64,000 nucleotides of DNA. Source: Brevibacterium renqingii. GTDB lineage: Bacteria > Actinomycetota > Actinomycetes > Actinomycetales > Brevibacteriaceae. Where the stretch lies: NCBI RefSeq assembly GCF_017808105.1, contig NZ_JADBHF010000002.1, forward strand, positions 62,001-126,000, given 5' to 3'. A model generated the notes under the pieces. It was given only the letters and a program-made list of their open reading frames with translations. It searched no databases and had not been told where the DNA came from. The translations under genes were made by a program, and so were the position numbers. Below, one piece after another: positions 32,801-41,302 of the stretch. Each line of letters opens with the position of its first letter. Within the stretch, counting starts at the first letter, position 1.

Positions 32801-33784
32801 TCAGGGCAGAGTGCAGCCTGCGAGCAGGACGCCGGCATAGGTGGCGATGACCGAGGAGAAGAGGACGCCGAAGGCGGCCAGCGCACTGCTCAGAGCCGCT
32901 GTGGGCAGCAGCCCCGGGGACATCCTCACGGGGGCGACGAGCTGCCGGACCCGGTCGGGGCCGGCGATATTCAGCGCATACGACCCGCCGAGGTGGCTGT
33001 CGCCTCCCACCTGCGGCCCGATCTTGAGCAGGGCGCCGGCAAGCGCGGGAGTCCCCGCGACCTTCCGTGCACGATCGTCGGCCGCGATCTCGAGGTAGAG
33101 CGGAACCGAGGCGGCGACCTCGGCGAAGAGCGGAATGAATCGCAGCGGCCGCACGAAGGCCTCCACCAGGGCCATGATCGCGTGGTGGCCCTGATCGACA
33201 TGGGCCCTCTCGTGTTCGAGCACCGCCCTCAGCTCGCGGGGTTCCAGGGCCGCACACAGATCTGCAGACAGAACCACTCCCCCGTACCTGCGGGGCAGGG
33301 AGAACGCCAGATGCCGGTGCCCGGTCACGGTCTTGACGGTCTGTCCGGCCACCTCGACGCCCACGGCCTCCCGAGCGAGGAGGCGAGCCGTCTCCGCGTT
33401 CTCGCGGTGCCGTCGCCTGGCCTGAAGACCTGCGCGGATGAGGAATCCGAGGGTAACGGCCGGAGGCAGGAGGAGGAAGAGAATGACGGGGACGAGCGTG
33501 TCGACCTGAGCACCGCCGAAGGGGTTCGCCGCGATGAGGCAGCGCTGGCATACGTCGCCGATGGGCATCGGCAGCACATCGGGGCCTTTGAGCAGCCAAG
33601 CCGCCATGAGGCTGAGCGCGGACACCACAGCCCAGGACAGCAGGGGCAGGGACAGGAGCGCGAACACCGCCAGGCGCGGCACCCGCATGAGCACCGGCGC
33701 GGCCGCACGGACGAGGGCCGGACCGGCCCAGGCGAGAACGAAGGCGAGGACGAAGGCGCAGATGCCGCCGATCAGCAGGCTCAT
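32801..33784 (-). CDS. M56 family membrane metallopeptidase (BlaR1-like, no sensor domain)
   Basis: The 327-residue protein has several hydrophobic segments and a cytosolic or membrane-embedded zinc protease motif HERAH (residues 191-195), with EIAADDRA (about 232-239) as the third-ligand region. It lacks the penicillin-binding C-terminal domain of BlaR1, so the signal is unknown. It is coupled to the BlaI-family gene (ATGA overlap at 33781-33784). In this family the protease cleaves or inactivates the repressor. A CQRC motif is at 79-82 in the large loop. Confidence 0.87.
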   Translation of the reverse strand: MSLLIGGICAFVLAFVLAWAGPALVRAAAPVLMRVPRLAVFALLSLPLLSWAVVSALSLMAAWLLKGPDVLPMPIGDVCQRCLIAANPFGGAQVDTLVPVILFLLLPPAVTLGFLIRAGLQARRRHRENAETARLLAREAVGVEVAGQTVKTVTGHRHLAFSLPRRYGGVVLSADLCAALEPRELRAVLEHERAHVDQGHHAIMALVEAFVRPLRFIPLFAEVAASVPLYLEIAADDRARKVAGTPALAGALLKIGPQVGGDSHLGGSYALNIAGPDRVRQLVAPVRMSPGLLPTAALSSALAAFGVLFSSVIATYAGVLLAGCTLP

Positions 33785-34170
33785 TCGGCGACATCCTTCG
33801 CATCGAGGTAGTCGCGCAGCAGCTGGATGTCGGCGGCATCGATGCCCTCTACGAAGTGGAGGATCGAGGCCGCCCGGTCTCCGCCGTCGACCAGGGCCGC
33901 CTGCATCGTGCGTGCCGTGTGCTGCTCACGGCTGACGACCGGAGCGTGGAGGACCGAGCGGCCGACGCGCTCACGCCTGACGAGCCCCTTGCGCTCGAGG
34001 TTGGTCAGCACGGTGGCGATGGTGGTGTAGGCGGGTTCGGCCTCCGAGAGCTCGATGATCTGCCGAACCGTGAGCGGTTCGTGGTCCCACAGCAGTCCCA
34101 TCACCTGCTTCTCGAGGGCGCCGAGGCGGACCGGCGAGGAGTTCGCACCCCGGTCGTCGCTGTGAGTCAT
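33781..34170 (-). CDS. BlaI/MecI/CopY-family transcriptional repressor
   Basis: The 129-residue product has the typical winged helix: LGALEKQVMGLLWDHEPLTV, RQIIELSEAEPAYTTIATVL, TNLERKGLVRRERVGRSVLH. The C-terminal helices dimerise in this family. I chose the ATG at 34170, which overlaps the CxxC membrane protein stop by 4 nt and is followed by the M56 gene, also overlapping. The inverted repeats at 34815-34848 and 36864-36886 are the probable operators, so it likely represses its own operon and both thiol-redox modules. Confidence 0.9.
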   Translation of the reverse strand: MTHSDDRGANSSPVRLGALEKQVMGLLWDHEPLTVRQIIELSEAEPAYTTIATVLTNLERKGLVRRERVGRSVLHAPVVSREQHTARTMQAALVDGGDRAASILHFVEGIDAADIQLLRDYLDAKDVAE

Positions 34171-34760
34171 GAGCGGGCGCTCCTTTCGCGCGAGGCAAGC
34201 GGGCACGAATACTGGCCCTTGAGACGGATGATCACGGCCGCCAGCAGGAGGATGACCGAAGCTGCGGCCAGGAGGGGCTGGAGCGGCGCGAAGTAGGTCA
34301 AGGCGCCAGTGTAGCCCAGGGCGAGCAGCGCGATCTTGTTGCACACCGGGCATCCGACGGCGAACCACCCGAGCATTCCGCCCACACCGCCGAGCACACC
34401 CGACCGCCCCTCGGAGGCGGTCTCCGGGCCGCGGGCTCCTTCCCCCGACGCGGAGTCCGGGCCGCTCGCCTCTTCCTCCAAGGCGGTCTCCGGGCCGCGC
34501 ACCCCTTCCTCCGAGGCGGAGTTCGGGTCGCGCACATAGCTGGCGATGAGCATTCCGAGCAGCAGCGCCGTGAGGATCCACACCGGGTAGTCCCACCACA
34601 TGGGCGGGATGTCGCGGGAGAAGAGCGCATTGGGGATGAGCACCGTCGCAAGCCCGATGACCACGGCAGACCCCGCGGCTGCGGCCGCCGCTACACCGAT
34701 GCGCCTGCGATCCCAGAGCAGGAGGCCCCGGCAGGCGTCTCTGAGCGCGTCGACGAACAT
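34167..34760 (-). CDS. membrane protein with CxxC and in-frame tandem repeat
   Basis: AAGGGA is 4 nt before the ATG at 34760. The 197-residue product has about four or five hydrophobic segments: VAAAAAAGSAVVIGLATVLI, WDYPVWILTALLLGMLIASY, GVGGMLGWFAVGCPVCNKIA and LLALGYTGALTYFAPLQPLL. CPVC suggests a thiol-disulfide role. Three 11-residue repeats (RGPETALEEE-type) fill the loop between the second and third segments. The gene heads the repressor operon and faces the thioredoxin genes, which supports a redox function; the family is not recognised. Confidence 0.7.
   Translation of the reverse strand: MFVDALRDACRGLLLWDRRRIGVAAAAAAGSAVVIGLATVLIPNALFSRDIPPMWWDYPVWILTALLLGMLIASYVRDPNSASEEGVRGPETALEEEASGPDSASGEGARGPETASEGRSGVLGGVGGMLGWFAVGCPVCNKIALLALGYTGALTYFAPLQPLLAAASVILLLAAVIIRLKGQYSCPLASRERSARS
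34414..34534 (-). repeat. 33-bp tandem repeat inside membrane protein gene
   Basis: Units at 34414-34446, 34447-34479 and 34480-34512 plus a partial fourth (34513-34534) each encode 11 residues of a Gly/Pro/Glu/Ser loop. Unit starts read GAGGCGGTCTCCGGGCC or GACGCGGAGTCCGGGCC. The unit length is a multiple of three, so copy-number change keeps the frame. Confidence 0.75.
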
Positions 34761-34814
34761 GGATTCCCTTCTGGAAGACGTCGCGGATCCGGAAGATCGT
34801 GGTGAATATGAGTC

Positions 34815-34848
34815 TACTATGATCGTTAGTATACTATGCAGGATAGTA
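34815..34848. promoter_or_regulatory. two tandem BlaI-type operators
   Basis: TACTA-N7-TAGTA occurs twice in direct contact: 34815-34831 and 34832-34848. The arms match the style of BlaI/MecI-family operators. The sites lie between the divergent starts at 34760 and 34907 and overlap a TATACT that could be a -10 box for either strand. A third copy precedes the second module. Confidence 0.72.
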
Positions 34849-34906
34849 GATGTGGTCGTCTTAGACCCGACCATGACACCGACCGCCCCATCCTCCGGAG
34901 GTATGT

Positions 34907-35626
34907 GTGCTCCGCACCGAACGCGGCCCCATGTTCTGGCTCATCCCAGTCGCAGTCATCATCCTCGCGACCGTGCTCATCGGCATCGTCATCGCCAACC
35001 AAGGCGGCTCCGACGCCGACGCCCAGGGGCAGAGCTCGAGTTCGCAGACCGACTCCTCCGGGGACGACGTCGACCTGTCGTTCGTCGAACACAGAGACTC
35101 CGAGGAGATGAGCGCGATCGGCGACGTCGACGCTCCGGTCACCCTCGTCATGTACTCGGACTACCAGTGCCCCTACTGCGCCGCATGGAACGAGGACACC
35201 CTGCCGGCGATGATGGAGTACGTCGACTCCGGCGAGCTGCGGATCGAGATGCGCGACCTCGCAGTGTTCGGCGAGGAGTCCGAGCGGGCCGCGCGCGCCG
35301 TGTTCGCCGCCGGCAAACAGGATGAGTACTGGGAGTATCACAACGCCCTGTTCGAAGGCGGCGAACACCGCCCGAAATCGCAGCTCGACGATGATTCGCT
35401 CGTCAGCCTCGGCGAGGATCTCGGTCTCGATCCCCTGCAGTTCAAACAGGATATGAATTCGGTCGAAGCCCATGAGGAGTTCGACGCCGTCGCCGCCGAA
35501 GGGCAGTCGATCGGCGTCTCGAGCACACCGGCCTTCGTCATCGGAGGAAAGCCGCTGCTCGGCGCCCAGCCCACGCAGGAATTCACCGACGCGGTCGACG
35601 AGGCGCTCGCCCGAGCCGAGGGCTGA
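34907..35626 (+). CDS. membrane-anchored DsbA/thioredoxin-like protein 1
   Basis: The 239-residue protein has one N-terminal membrane anchor (FWLIPVAVIILATVLIGIVI), a disordered polar linker and a DsbA/DsbG-like domain with VTLVMYSDYQCPYCAAWNED (CPYC at about 87-90) and a cis-Pro site (GVSSTPAFVIGGKPL). It should act outside the membrane as an oxidant or isomerase of disulfides. The start is GTG with GGAGG 5 nt upstream. It lies directly after the tandem operators and 3 nt before a lipoprotein gene. Confidence 0.88.
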   Translation: MLRTERGPMFWLIPVAVIILATVLIGIVIANQGGSDADAQGQSSSSQTDSSGDDVDLSFVEHRDSEEMSAIGDVDAPVTLVMYSDYQCPYCAAWNEDTLPAMMEYVDSGELRIEMRDLAVFGEESERAARAVFAAGKQDEYWEYHNALFEGGEHRPKSQLDDDSLVSLGEDLGLDPLQFKQDMNSVEAHEEFDAVAAEGQSIGVSSTPAFVIGGKPLLGAQPTQEFTDAVDEALARAEG

Positions 35627-35629
35627 GGC

Positions 35630-36817
35630 GTGCGGCACCCCGCAGCCGGCGCGATGATCCTGCCCGCCTGCCTGCTCACCCTGGCCTCACTGACCGCCTG
35701 CACGGGCCTTGACGCGGACAGCGGATCGTCCGACCCCAGACCCGTGCACTCACCAGCCGAGACACTCGACCCTGCCGCGACGCACGACCCCGCTGCCGCC
35801 GGGACCGATGGAACCGGCATCGTCGATCCCGGCTGGGACACGGCGGCCCAAGAGGCCGACGGCGTGTTCCTGTCGCTGCACGAGAAGGACTCGGGCCTCG
35901 AATTCCGGGCCGTCGATTCTACGGGGACGATCCTGTGGACGGCGCTGCGGCCGCGCGTGTGCTCCGGCTTCCTCGTCAGCGAGTCCGAGACCGGACCGGT
36001 GGCCGTCCTCATGGACCAGGAGTCGGTATCGAACGACTCGCTGGCAACGACGGCCTCGGGCTTCGATCTCACCACCGGCAAGAAGCTCTGGGGTCCTGTC
36101 GAGGTGCCCGGCCCCCTGCTCGGCAGCGGCCTCGTCTTCGCCGGCCCGCCGCAGGACTTCATCGGCGAGGGCGGGCCTCGCACCGCACTCGACCCCACGA
36201 CCGGAAAGAGATTGGCCCTCGAGGAAGCAGGCTCACCGCGGGTGATCACGCTGCTGGGCAGCCATCTCGTCCTCGCCGAGGAAGGGAATCTCATCGGGCA
36301 GGATCTCGACGGCCACCAGCTCTGGACGCGCGACGCGCAGGACCTGGGAGTCTCGGTCGACGAGGCCCGCGAGGCGCCGTGGGAGGCGATCGGGAGTTCG
36401 CATGCGCTTCTGGGCAGCGCCGGCGACGGGCAGCGCACCTTGATCGACCTGCGCTCGGGCTCCGCTGTCGCCACCGGCGTCGACGCCGCCGGCTACGATG
36501 CGGGCAGCGACACCCTGGTCACGAGCGATTCTCAGCTGCACGGCTTCGATCCCGACGGGACGAAGCGCTGGGACGCCCCACTGGCCGACGACGCTGAGCT
36601 CTCGACCGTCGGCGCAGGCCTGGTCGTCACCGGCGCCGCCACCGGCCATGAGACGAACGGCACGGAGACGAGGGCGGCCTCCGACGGGCAGATCGTCGAA
36701 GGACGAGCGGAGCCCGAGGATGTCCGACGCTTCGGTGCTCCGCACCATATCGCCGAATCCGGCGCGCGCCTCGTCGGCGACCCCGACAGCCCTCTGCTCG
36801 TCCCGGACGAGGGATGA
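35630..36817 (+). CDS. PQQ/beta-propeller-like lipoprotein 1
   Basis: The 395-residue product has a lipobox (LASLTACTG) and a repeated strand pattern with SGFDLTTGKKLWGPVEVPGP, GGPRTALDPTTGKRLALEEA and LDGHQLWTRDAQD, which resembles PQQ-like propeller blades. One Cys is outside the lipobox (RVCSGF), shared with the paralogue at 38529. GTG start, 3 nt after the DsbA-like stop; an ATG lies at 35654. A possible disulfide-containing substrate or scaffold (inference). Confidence 0.78.
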   Translation: MRHPAAGAMILPACLLTLASLTACTGLDADSGSSDPRPVHSPAETLDPAATHDPAAAGTDGTGIVDPGWDTAAQEADGVFLSLHEKDSGLEFRAVDSTGTILWTALRPRVCSGFLVSESETGPVAVLMDQESVSNDSLATTASGFDLTTGKKLWGPVEVPGPLLGSGLVFAGPPQDFIGEGGPRTALDPTTGKRLALEEAGSPRVITLLGSHLVLAEEGNLIGQDLDGHQLWTRDAQDLGVSVDEAREAPWEAIGSSHALLGSAGDGQRTLIDLRSGSAVATGVDAAGYDAGSDTLVTSDSQLHGFDPDGTKRWDAPLADDAELSTVGAGLVVTGAATGHETNGTETRAASDGQIVEGRAEPEDVRRFGAPHHIAESGARLVGDPDSPLLVPDEG

Positions 36818-36836
36818 GGCCGGGAGCAGATGGGTT

Positions 36837-36865
36837 TTCGACTCAGGGAAACGATGATCTATGGT
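36837..36865 (+). promoter_or_regulatory. predicted promoter of second redox module
   Basis: TTCGAC (36837-36842) and TATGGT (36860-36865) are separated by 17 nt. The -10 box overlaps the start of the operator palindrome at 36864, and the start codon follows at 36900 after AAGGAG, which fits repression by blocking polymerase. Confidence 0.4.
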
Positions 36866-36886
36866 TTACTAAGCATCTTAGTAAAC
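36864..36886. promoter_or_regulatory. perfect palindromic BlaI-type operator
   Basis: GTTTACTAAG and CTTAGTAAAC form a perfect 10-bp inverted repeat around CAT. It contains the same TACTA-N7-TAGTA core (36867-36883) as the two sites upstream of the repressor operon. It lies just before the Shine-Dalgarno of the second DsbA-like gene. Confidence 0.75.
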
Positions 36887-36899
36887 AAGGAGTGAGAGC

Positions 36900-37643
36900 A
36901 TGGCCGAGCATGCGGCGCCGCGCCCGCAGTACCGCTGGTGGATCCCCGCCGCGGTCATCGCAGTGGCGATCGCCCTCGTAGCGATGATCCTCCTCAACGA
37001 CCGTGGCCAGGACGCCGATTCCACAGCGACCTCCGACGAGCCCGGAGAACCCGATGTCGTCGTCACCGAGGTCGAGGATCCCGAACAGGCCGATGTCGAC
37101 ACGAGCGGTTCCGACCGAGCCGACGACCCCCTCGCCGACGGTCCGAGCGATGCCCCGGTGACCCTCGTCGTGTTCTCCGACTACCAGTGCCCGTTCTGCG
37201 CCGCCTGGTCGCAGGACACGCTGCCGAAGATGCTCGACTACGTGGACTCGGGCGATCTGCGCATCGAATGGCGCGAAGTCAACGTCTTCGGCTCCGCGTC
37301 GAAGCAGGCCGCGAAGGCCGCCTACGCGGCCGCGCTGCAGGACAAGCACTGGGAATTCCACGACGCCCTCTTCTCCGACGGCGAGCCCCGCTCCCCCGAC
37401 GAGCTCACGCCCGAAGCCCTCACCGAGGTGGCCGAGCAGATCGGCCTCGACATCGACCGGTTCACCTCCGACATGAACTCCGAGAAGACCGCCGAGGCGG
37501 TCGCCGAGAACGAGAAGATGGGCACGGATCTCGGCGCCTTCTCCACCCCGACCTTCCTCCTCAACGGCCAACCCTATGTCGGCGCCCAACCGACATCGAT
37601 CTTCGTCGACGCCATCGAAGAGGCCAAGAAAGGACAGAGCTGA
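36900..37643 (+). CDS. membrane-anchored DsbA/thioredoxin-like protein 2
   Basis: The 247-residue protein has an anchor (WWIPAAVIAVAIALVAMILL), an acidic linker and a DsbA-like domain with VTLVVFSDYQCPFCAAWSQD (CPFC) and STPTFLLNGQPYVGAQPTSI for the cis-Pro region. It is a paralogue of the protein at 34907. AAGGAG is 7 nt before the ATG. The stop overlaps the CcdA-like start by one base (TGATG). Confidence 0.88.
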   Translation: MAEHAAPRPQYRWWIPAAVIAVAIALVAMILLNDRGQDADSTATSDEPGEPDVVVTEVEDPEQADVDTSGSDRADDPLADGPSDAPVTLVVFSDYQCPFCAAWSQDTLPKMLDYVDSGDLRIEWREVNVFGSASKQAAKAAYAAALQDKHWEFHDALFSDGEPRSPDELTPEALTEVAEQIGLDIDRFTSDMNSEKTAEAVAENEKMGTDLGAFSTPTFLLNGQPYVGAQPTSIFVDAIEEAKKGQS

Positions 37644-38524
37644 TGGACATCACCTTGCTCAGCGCCTTCCTCGGCGGAGTGCTGGCCCTGCTCAGCCCCT
37701 GCGCCGCCCTGCTGCTGCCGGCCTTCTTCGGCTCCACGGTCGGCTCCGGATCGCGACTGCTCGCGCACGGGCTCGTCTTCTACGTGGGCATGCTGATCGT
37801 GCTCATCCCCCTGGGGATGGGAGCCGGCACGCTCGGTGCGATGTTCACCGCTCACCGCACGCAGATCATCATCGTCGCCTCGATCGTGCTCATCGTCCTC
37901 GGCGTCGTGCAGTTCTTCGGGTTCGGATTCGATCCGGCACGGTATCTGCCCGGCGCCGAGGCGGCCCGCACCCGTTCCGCGACGGCGACGGGCTGGACGA
38001 AGACCTTCCTCCTGGGAGCCACGAGCGGAATCGCCGGAGTCTGCGCCGGCCCCATCCTCGGCGCTGTGCTCACTCTGGCCGCGGCCAAGGGCAGCATCGT
38101 CCTCGGTGGGATCATGCTCGCGATCTACGGCGCGGGCATGGTGGTGCCCCTGTTCGCCATCGCCGCCCTCTGGTCCCGCCTGGGCAAGCGAGCCAGGTCC
38201 GTTCTGCGCGGGGGCTCGGTCACTCTGTTCGGTCGGCAGCTGCCGGTCGTATCCATGGTCACGGGGCTGCTGCTCATCGCCATCGGCGTCCTCTTCTGGA
38301 CCACGAACGGCCTCGTCTCGGCACCGTCACTCGTCTCGACGAGCTCTCTCGCCCGAATGCAGGAGTGGGTGGGCTCCTGGTCCTCGACCACCGTCGACAT
38401 CATCGTCATCTGCGTGCTCGCGGCACTCGCCCTCCTCTGGTGGTACCTCCACGAACGCCGTCGGGCACGCAAGAGCGCCGAGGATGTCCGGGATGAACCG
38501 CGTCGGTCGAAGGCGAGGCACTGA
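37643..38524 (+). CDS. CcdA-like thiol-redox membrane protein
   Basis: The 293-residue protein has about 6-7 hydrophobic segments and the two CcdA/DsbD Cys regions, LALLSPCAALLLPAFFGS (Cys near 19) and GIAGVCAGPILGAVLTLA. Such proteins carry electrons from cytosolic thioredoxin across the membrane to exported thiol proteins. It overlaps the preceding DsbA-like gene by one base. A long C-terminal segment (about 210-293) ends with a basic tail. No cytochrome c genes are nearby, so its partners are probably the two local thioredoxins. Confidence 0.88.
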   Translation: MDITLLSAFLGGVLALLSPCAALLLPAFFGSTVGSGSRLLAHGLVFYVGMLIVLIPLGMGAGTLGAMFTAHRTQIIIVASIVLIVLGVVQFFGFGFDPARYLPGAEAARTRSATATGWTKTFLLGATSGIAGVCAGPILGAVLTLAAAKGSIVLGGIMLAIYGAGMVVPLFAIAALWSRLGKRARSVLRGGSVTLFGRQLPVVSMVTGLLLIAIGVLFWTTNGLVSAPSLVSTSSLARMQEWVGSWSSTTVDIIVICVLAALALLWWYLHERRRARKSAEDVRDEPRRSKARH

Positions 38525-38528
38525 GACG

Positions 38529-39695
38529 ATGCACCGCAGCAGACTCACTGCCGCCCTGGCCGGGGCCGCCGCTCTCACTCTCACCCTGCTCGGGTGTTCG
38601 GGAGGTGGGGCTCCCGACGACTTCGACCGCTCACCCGAGCAGGTCGACACCGAGCTGAAGGCCGCGAAGACCTCGGACCTGCAGCTTCCGCTCATCGTCG
38701 AACCGCTCGAACTCGTCGAACCCGGCTGGGACCTGCCGGTCCGATCCGCAGGCTCCGTCTTCCTCTCCGCTCGCTCGGGGGAGGATTCGCTGACCTTCTC
38801 CGCCGTCGACACGAAAGGCGTCAGCCGCTGGCAGGCCGCACGCCCCAGCGGATGCACCGGCTTCACGGTCACCACACCCGAGTCGACTCCGCTGGCCGTG
38901 CTCACCGACTCCTCGTCGAGCAATGACTGCGAGGCCGACGTCACCGCCACCGCCTATGAGCTGAGCACGGGGAAGAAGGCCTGGGGCCCGGTCAAGGTGC
39001 CGGGTCCGCTGCGGGGACCGGGCACGATCTTCGCCGCCGAGGATGCGCCCGCCGACGAGTCCCTCGCCCTCGACCCGACTACCGGGGAGCCGAGGGATGA
39101 GGACGCGGACGGCAAGCGTCACCTCGGCGAGTATCAGGGCCTGTTCCTCGATATCGTCGACGACCGACTGGTGGCCAGCGAAGACGGCACGACCGTGTGG
39201 GAGCACTCCCTGGCCGACAACGGCTGGGACGCCGCGGACCTCAGACCGTTCCCGGGTGCTGCCACCGCTGAGGGTTTCATCCATCTCGATGCGGGCAATG
39301 GCACCGGACCCGTGTTCGACCGCGACTCCGGCGACCTCCTCGACGATGACGCGCGCGGAGTCGCTCGGGACGCGAACACGCAGTCCGTGGTCACGCTGGG
39401 GAAGAACGGGCTGACCGTGATCGACGATCTCGGCAAACACGAACTGCCAGTCTCGGTCGCCGAATCCGTGCACCTCGAGGCAGCCGCCGGCGGTCTGCTC
39501 TACCTGCGCGAGGGTGGGAAGCTGCGTGTCCACAATGCGACCACGGGCAGCCTGGCCCGCGGCTACCGTGCCGACGGATCCGGCGTCGTGGCCATCCCCG
39601 ATGTCTTCACCGCCGAGGGCCTGGGCACCGTCAGGGCCGGTGATCGGACCCTGCTGGCCACCGACCGGGTCGTCGAGGAGTCCGAGACCCAGTAG
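38529..39695 (+). CDS. PQQ/beta-propeller-like lipoprotein 2
   Basis: The 388-residue product has the lipobox LTLLGCSGG and a repeated strand pattern with ATAYELSTGKKAWGPVKVPG, like the paralogue at 35630 (PGWD, FSAVDTKG, LSTGKKAWGPVKVPGP in both forms). It has two Cys outside the lipobox (SGCTGF and NDCEAD), the first shared with the paralogue. The ATG at 38529 is 4 nt after the CcdA-like stop. It ends the redox cluster. Confidence 0.78.
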   Translation: MHRSRLTAALAGAAALTLTLLGCSGGGAPDDFDRSPEQVDTELKAAKTSDLQLPLIVEPLELVEPGWDLPVRSAGSVFLSARSGEDSLTFSAVDTKGVSRWQAARPSGCTGFTVTTPESTPLAVLTDSSSSNDCEADVTATAYELSTGKKAWGPVKVPGPLRGPGTIFAAEDAPADESLALDPTTGEPRDEDADGKRHLGEYQGLFLDIVDDRLVASEDGTTVWEHSLADNGWDAADLRPFPGAATAEGFIHLDAGNGTGPVFDRDSGDLLDDDARGVARDANTQSVVTLGKNGLTVIDDLGKHELPVSVAESVHLEAAAGGLLYLREGGKLRVHNATTGSLARGYRADGSGVVAIPDVFTAEGLGTVRAGDRTLLATDRVVEESETQ

Positions 39696-39720
39696 GGGCT
39701 GCGGTCGGCCACCGACGGCT

Positions 39721-39764
39721 GGCGGTCTTCACCGGCTGCGTTCAGGACAGGGCGGTCTTCACCG
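39721..39764. repeat. 14-bp direct repeat in convergent gap
   Basis: GGCGGTCTTCACCG occurs at 39721-39734 and 39751-39764, 30 nt apart, between the propeller lipoprotein and the convergent MFS gene. Its purpose is unknown. Confidence 0.5.
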
Positions 39765-39771
39765 ACTGGCG

Positions 39772-41058
39772 TCACTGCCTGCGTCGAGAGTTCGCACGAA
39801 TGAGCACGAGGGCGAGCAGCGTGCACAGCAGATAGGTGATGCCGACGGCGATCCAGCCGAGCGGGAAACCTCCCACTGAGCTGACGAGCAGGCCCATGCC
39901 GACAGGGCCGAGGGCGAAGCCGAAGAACATGCCGGCCGTGACGATGCCGCTGGCCGAGACCATCGAGGAGGCGGGGATCACGCGCATCAGGGCGGACATG
40001 AGCACCACGGAGACCCCGAGCGCGGAGATGCCGTGCAGTGCCACGGCGATCCACAGCAGCACCGACCACCGGAACGTGCCGGCGGTGAGGAACAGTCCGG
40101 CCCCGAGCAGAGCGATGAGGGCGAGGATGAGCAGCAGGTGCAGACCCGAGGCCCCTTTGGCCATCCGCCGCGCCCAGCTCACTCTGCCGATGACCCCGAC
40201 GACTCCGGCCAGCGCAGCGGTGGTACCGCCGAGGACGAGGGAGAAATCGAGCTCGCGGACGGCGAACAGCGGCATATAGACGTTCGTCGCCTGCACACCG
40301 ACGCCGTTGAGCAGGCCGAAGGCGGCCAGCGCCCACACCATACCCGGATGTCTGGCGGGCCGGGTCGGGCTCCGGTCGGTCGCCTCGGCGGGGACGGTGG
40401 CGTCGCCGCTGTCGGTGGTGGCGTTGGTGTCGGGGGCGTCCGCCTCGGCAGTGGTGCCGCCGACCGGGTTCGCCATGGGAAGCAGCGGGGTGGTGCGCAG
40501 GGCCTGCCAGGTCATGACCAGCAGGAGCAGCGGAATGATCGCGACGGCGAGCGCCGCGCCCCGCCAGCCGATGCCGATCGCGAGTACGGGGAAGGCCAGG
40601 CTCGCGACCAGTTGGCTGACCTGGACTCCGGACTGTTTGACGCCGACCCAGCCGATCCGTTTCGCCGTGGGAACACGTTCGAGGAGGATGCGGTTGGTCA
40701 CCCCGTTGGGGAAGGACTGGGCGATGCCGGCGAGGCTCGCGGCAAGCAGGAGCATCCCGAATCCGGCCGGCACGACCACCAGCAGCAGCGCGAGGGCGCT
40801 GAGCACGAAGATGAAGGCCATGAGAGACAGGTCGGAATGCCGGTCGGCGAGCCTGCCCAGGGTGGCGTTGCCGACCGCCGCGCAGCCGAAGCAGGCGGTG
40901 GCGAGCAGTCCGAACTGAGCCTCGGAGATGCCGAGCTCGGCGATGATCGAATCGCTCGTGGCGCTGAGCCCGTAGAGCAGGATCGGCCCGGCCGCGACGG
41001 CGCCGAGGAGGACCGTCAGCAGTCCGACTCCCGGGGCCTTCTGCTCACTGTTGGTCAT
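39772..41058 (-). CDS. MFS transporter, CynX/NimT-like
   Basis: The 428-residue protein has 12 hydrophobic segments. LGISEAQFGLLATACFGCAA, GNATLGRLADRHSDLSLMAF and RIGWVGVKQSGVQVSQLVAS resemble major facilitators of the cyanate/nitrate-type subgroup. A polar, Asp/Thr-rich loop (about 205-240, EADAPDTNATTDSGDATVP) separates the halves. Substrate is unknown. It converges with the redox cluster and is divergent from the baeRF-type gene. Confidence 0.82.
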   Translation of the reverse strand: MTNSEQKAPGVGLLTVLLGAVAAGPILLYGLSATSDSIIAELGISEAQFGLLATACFGCAAVGNATLGRLADRHSDLSLMAFIFVLSALALLLVVVPAGFGMLLLAASLAGIAQSFPNGVTNRILLERVPTAKRIGWVGVKQSGVQVSQLVASLAFPVLAIGIGWRGAALAVAIIPLLLLVMTWQALRTTPLLPMANPVGGTTAEADAPDTNATTDSGDATVPAEATDRSPTRPARHPGMVWALAAFGLLNGVGVQATNVYMPLFAVRELDFSLVLGGTTAALAGVVGVIGRVSWARRMAKGASGLHLLLILALIALLGAGLFLTAGTFRWSVLLWIAVALHGISALGVSVVLMSALMRVIPASSMVSASGIVTAGMFFGFALGPVGMGLLVSSVGGFPLGWIAVGITYLLCTLLALVLIRANSRRRQ

Positions 41059-41302
41059 CTGTCACGCCCTCTCGTCCGCTCGCCTCAGTTCAGCATCGTA
41101 ACCGGCGGGAGGATGCGGACGGTCGGCGTGCTCAGCGCGCGGACAGGACGGGCCGCAGTCGTTGTGGTCGAGGAGATCCTGCAGCTGATCGGGGCCGATG
41201 AGCATCCTCGTCCTGTCGAACGTGCCCATTTGCAGCCCGGGTCAGGTAGGCTCGGGAAAGGATAGGGACATTCGTGATCCACCGTCAAGGAGGCCTCTGT
41301 TC

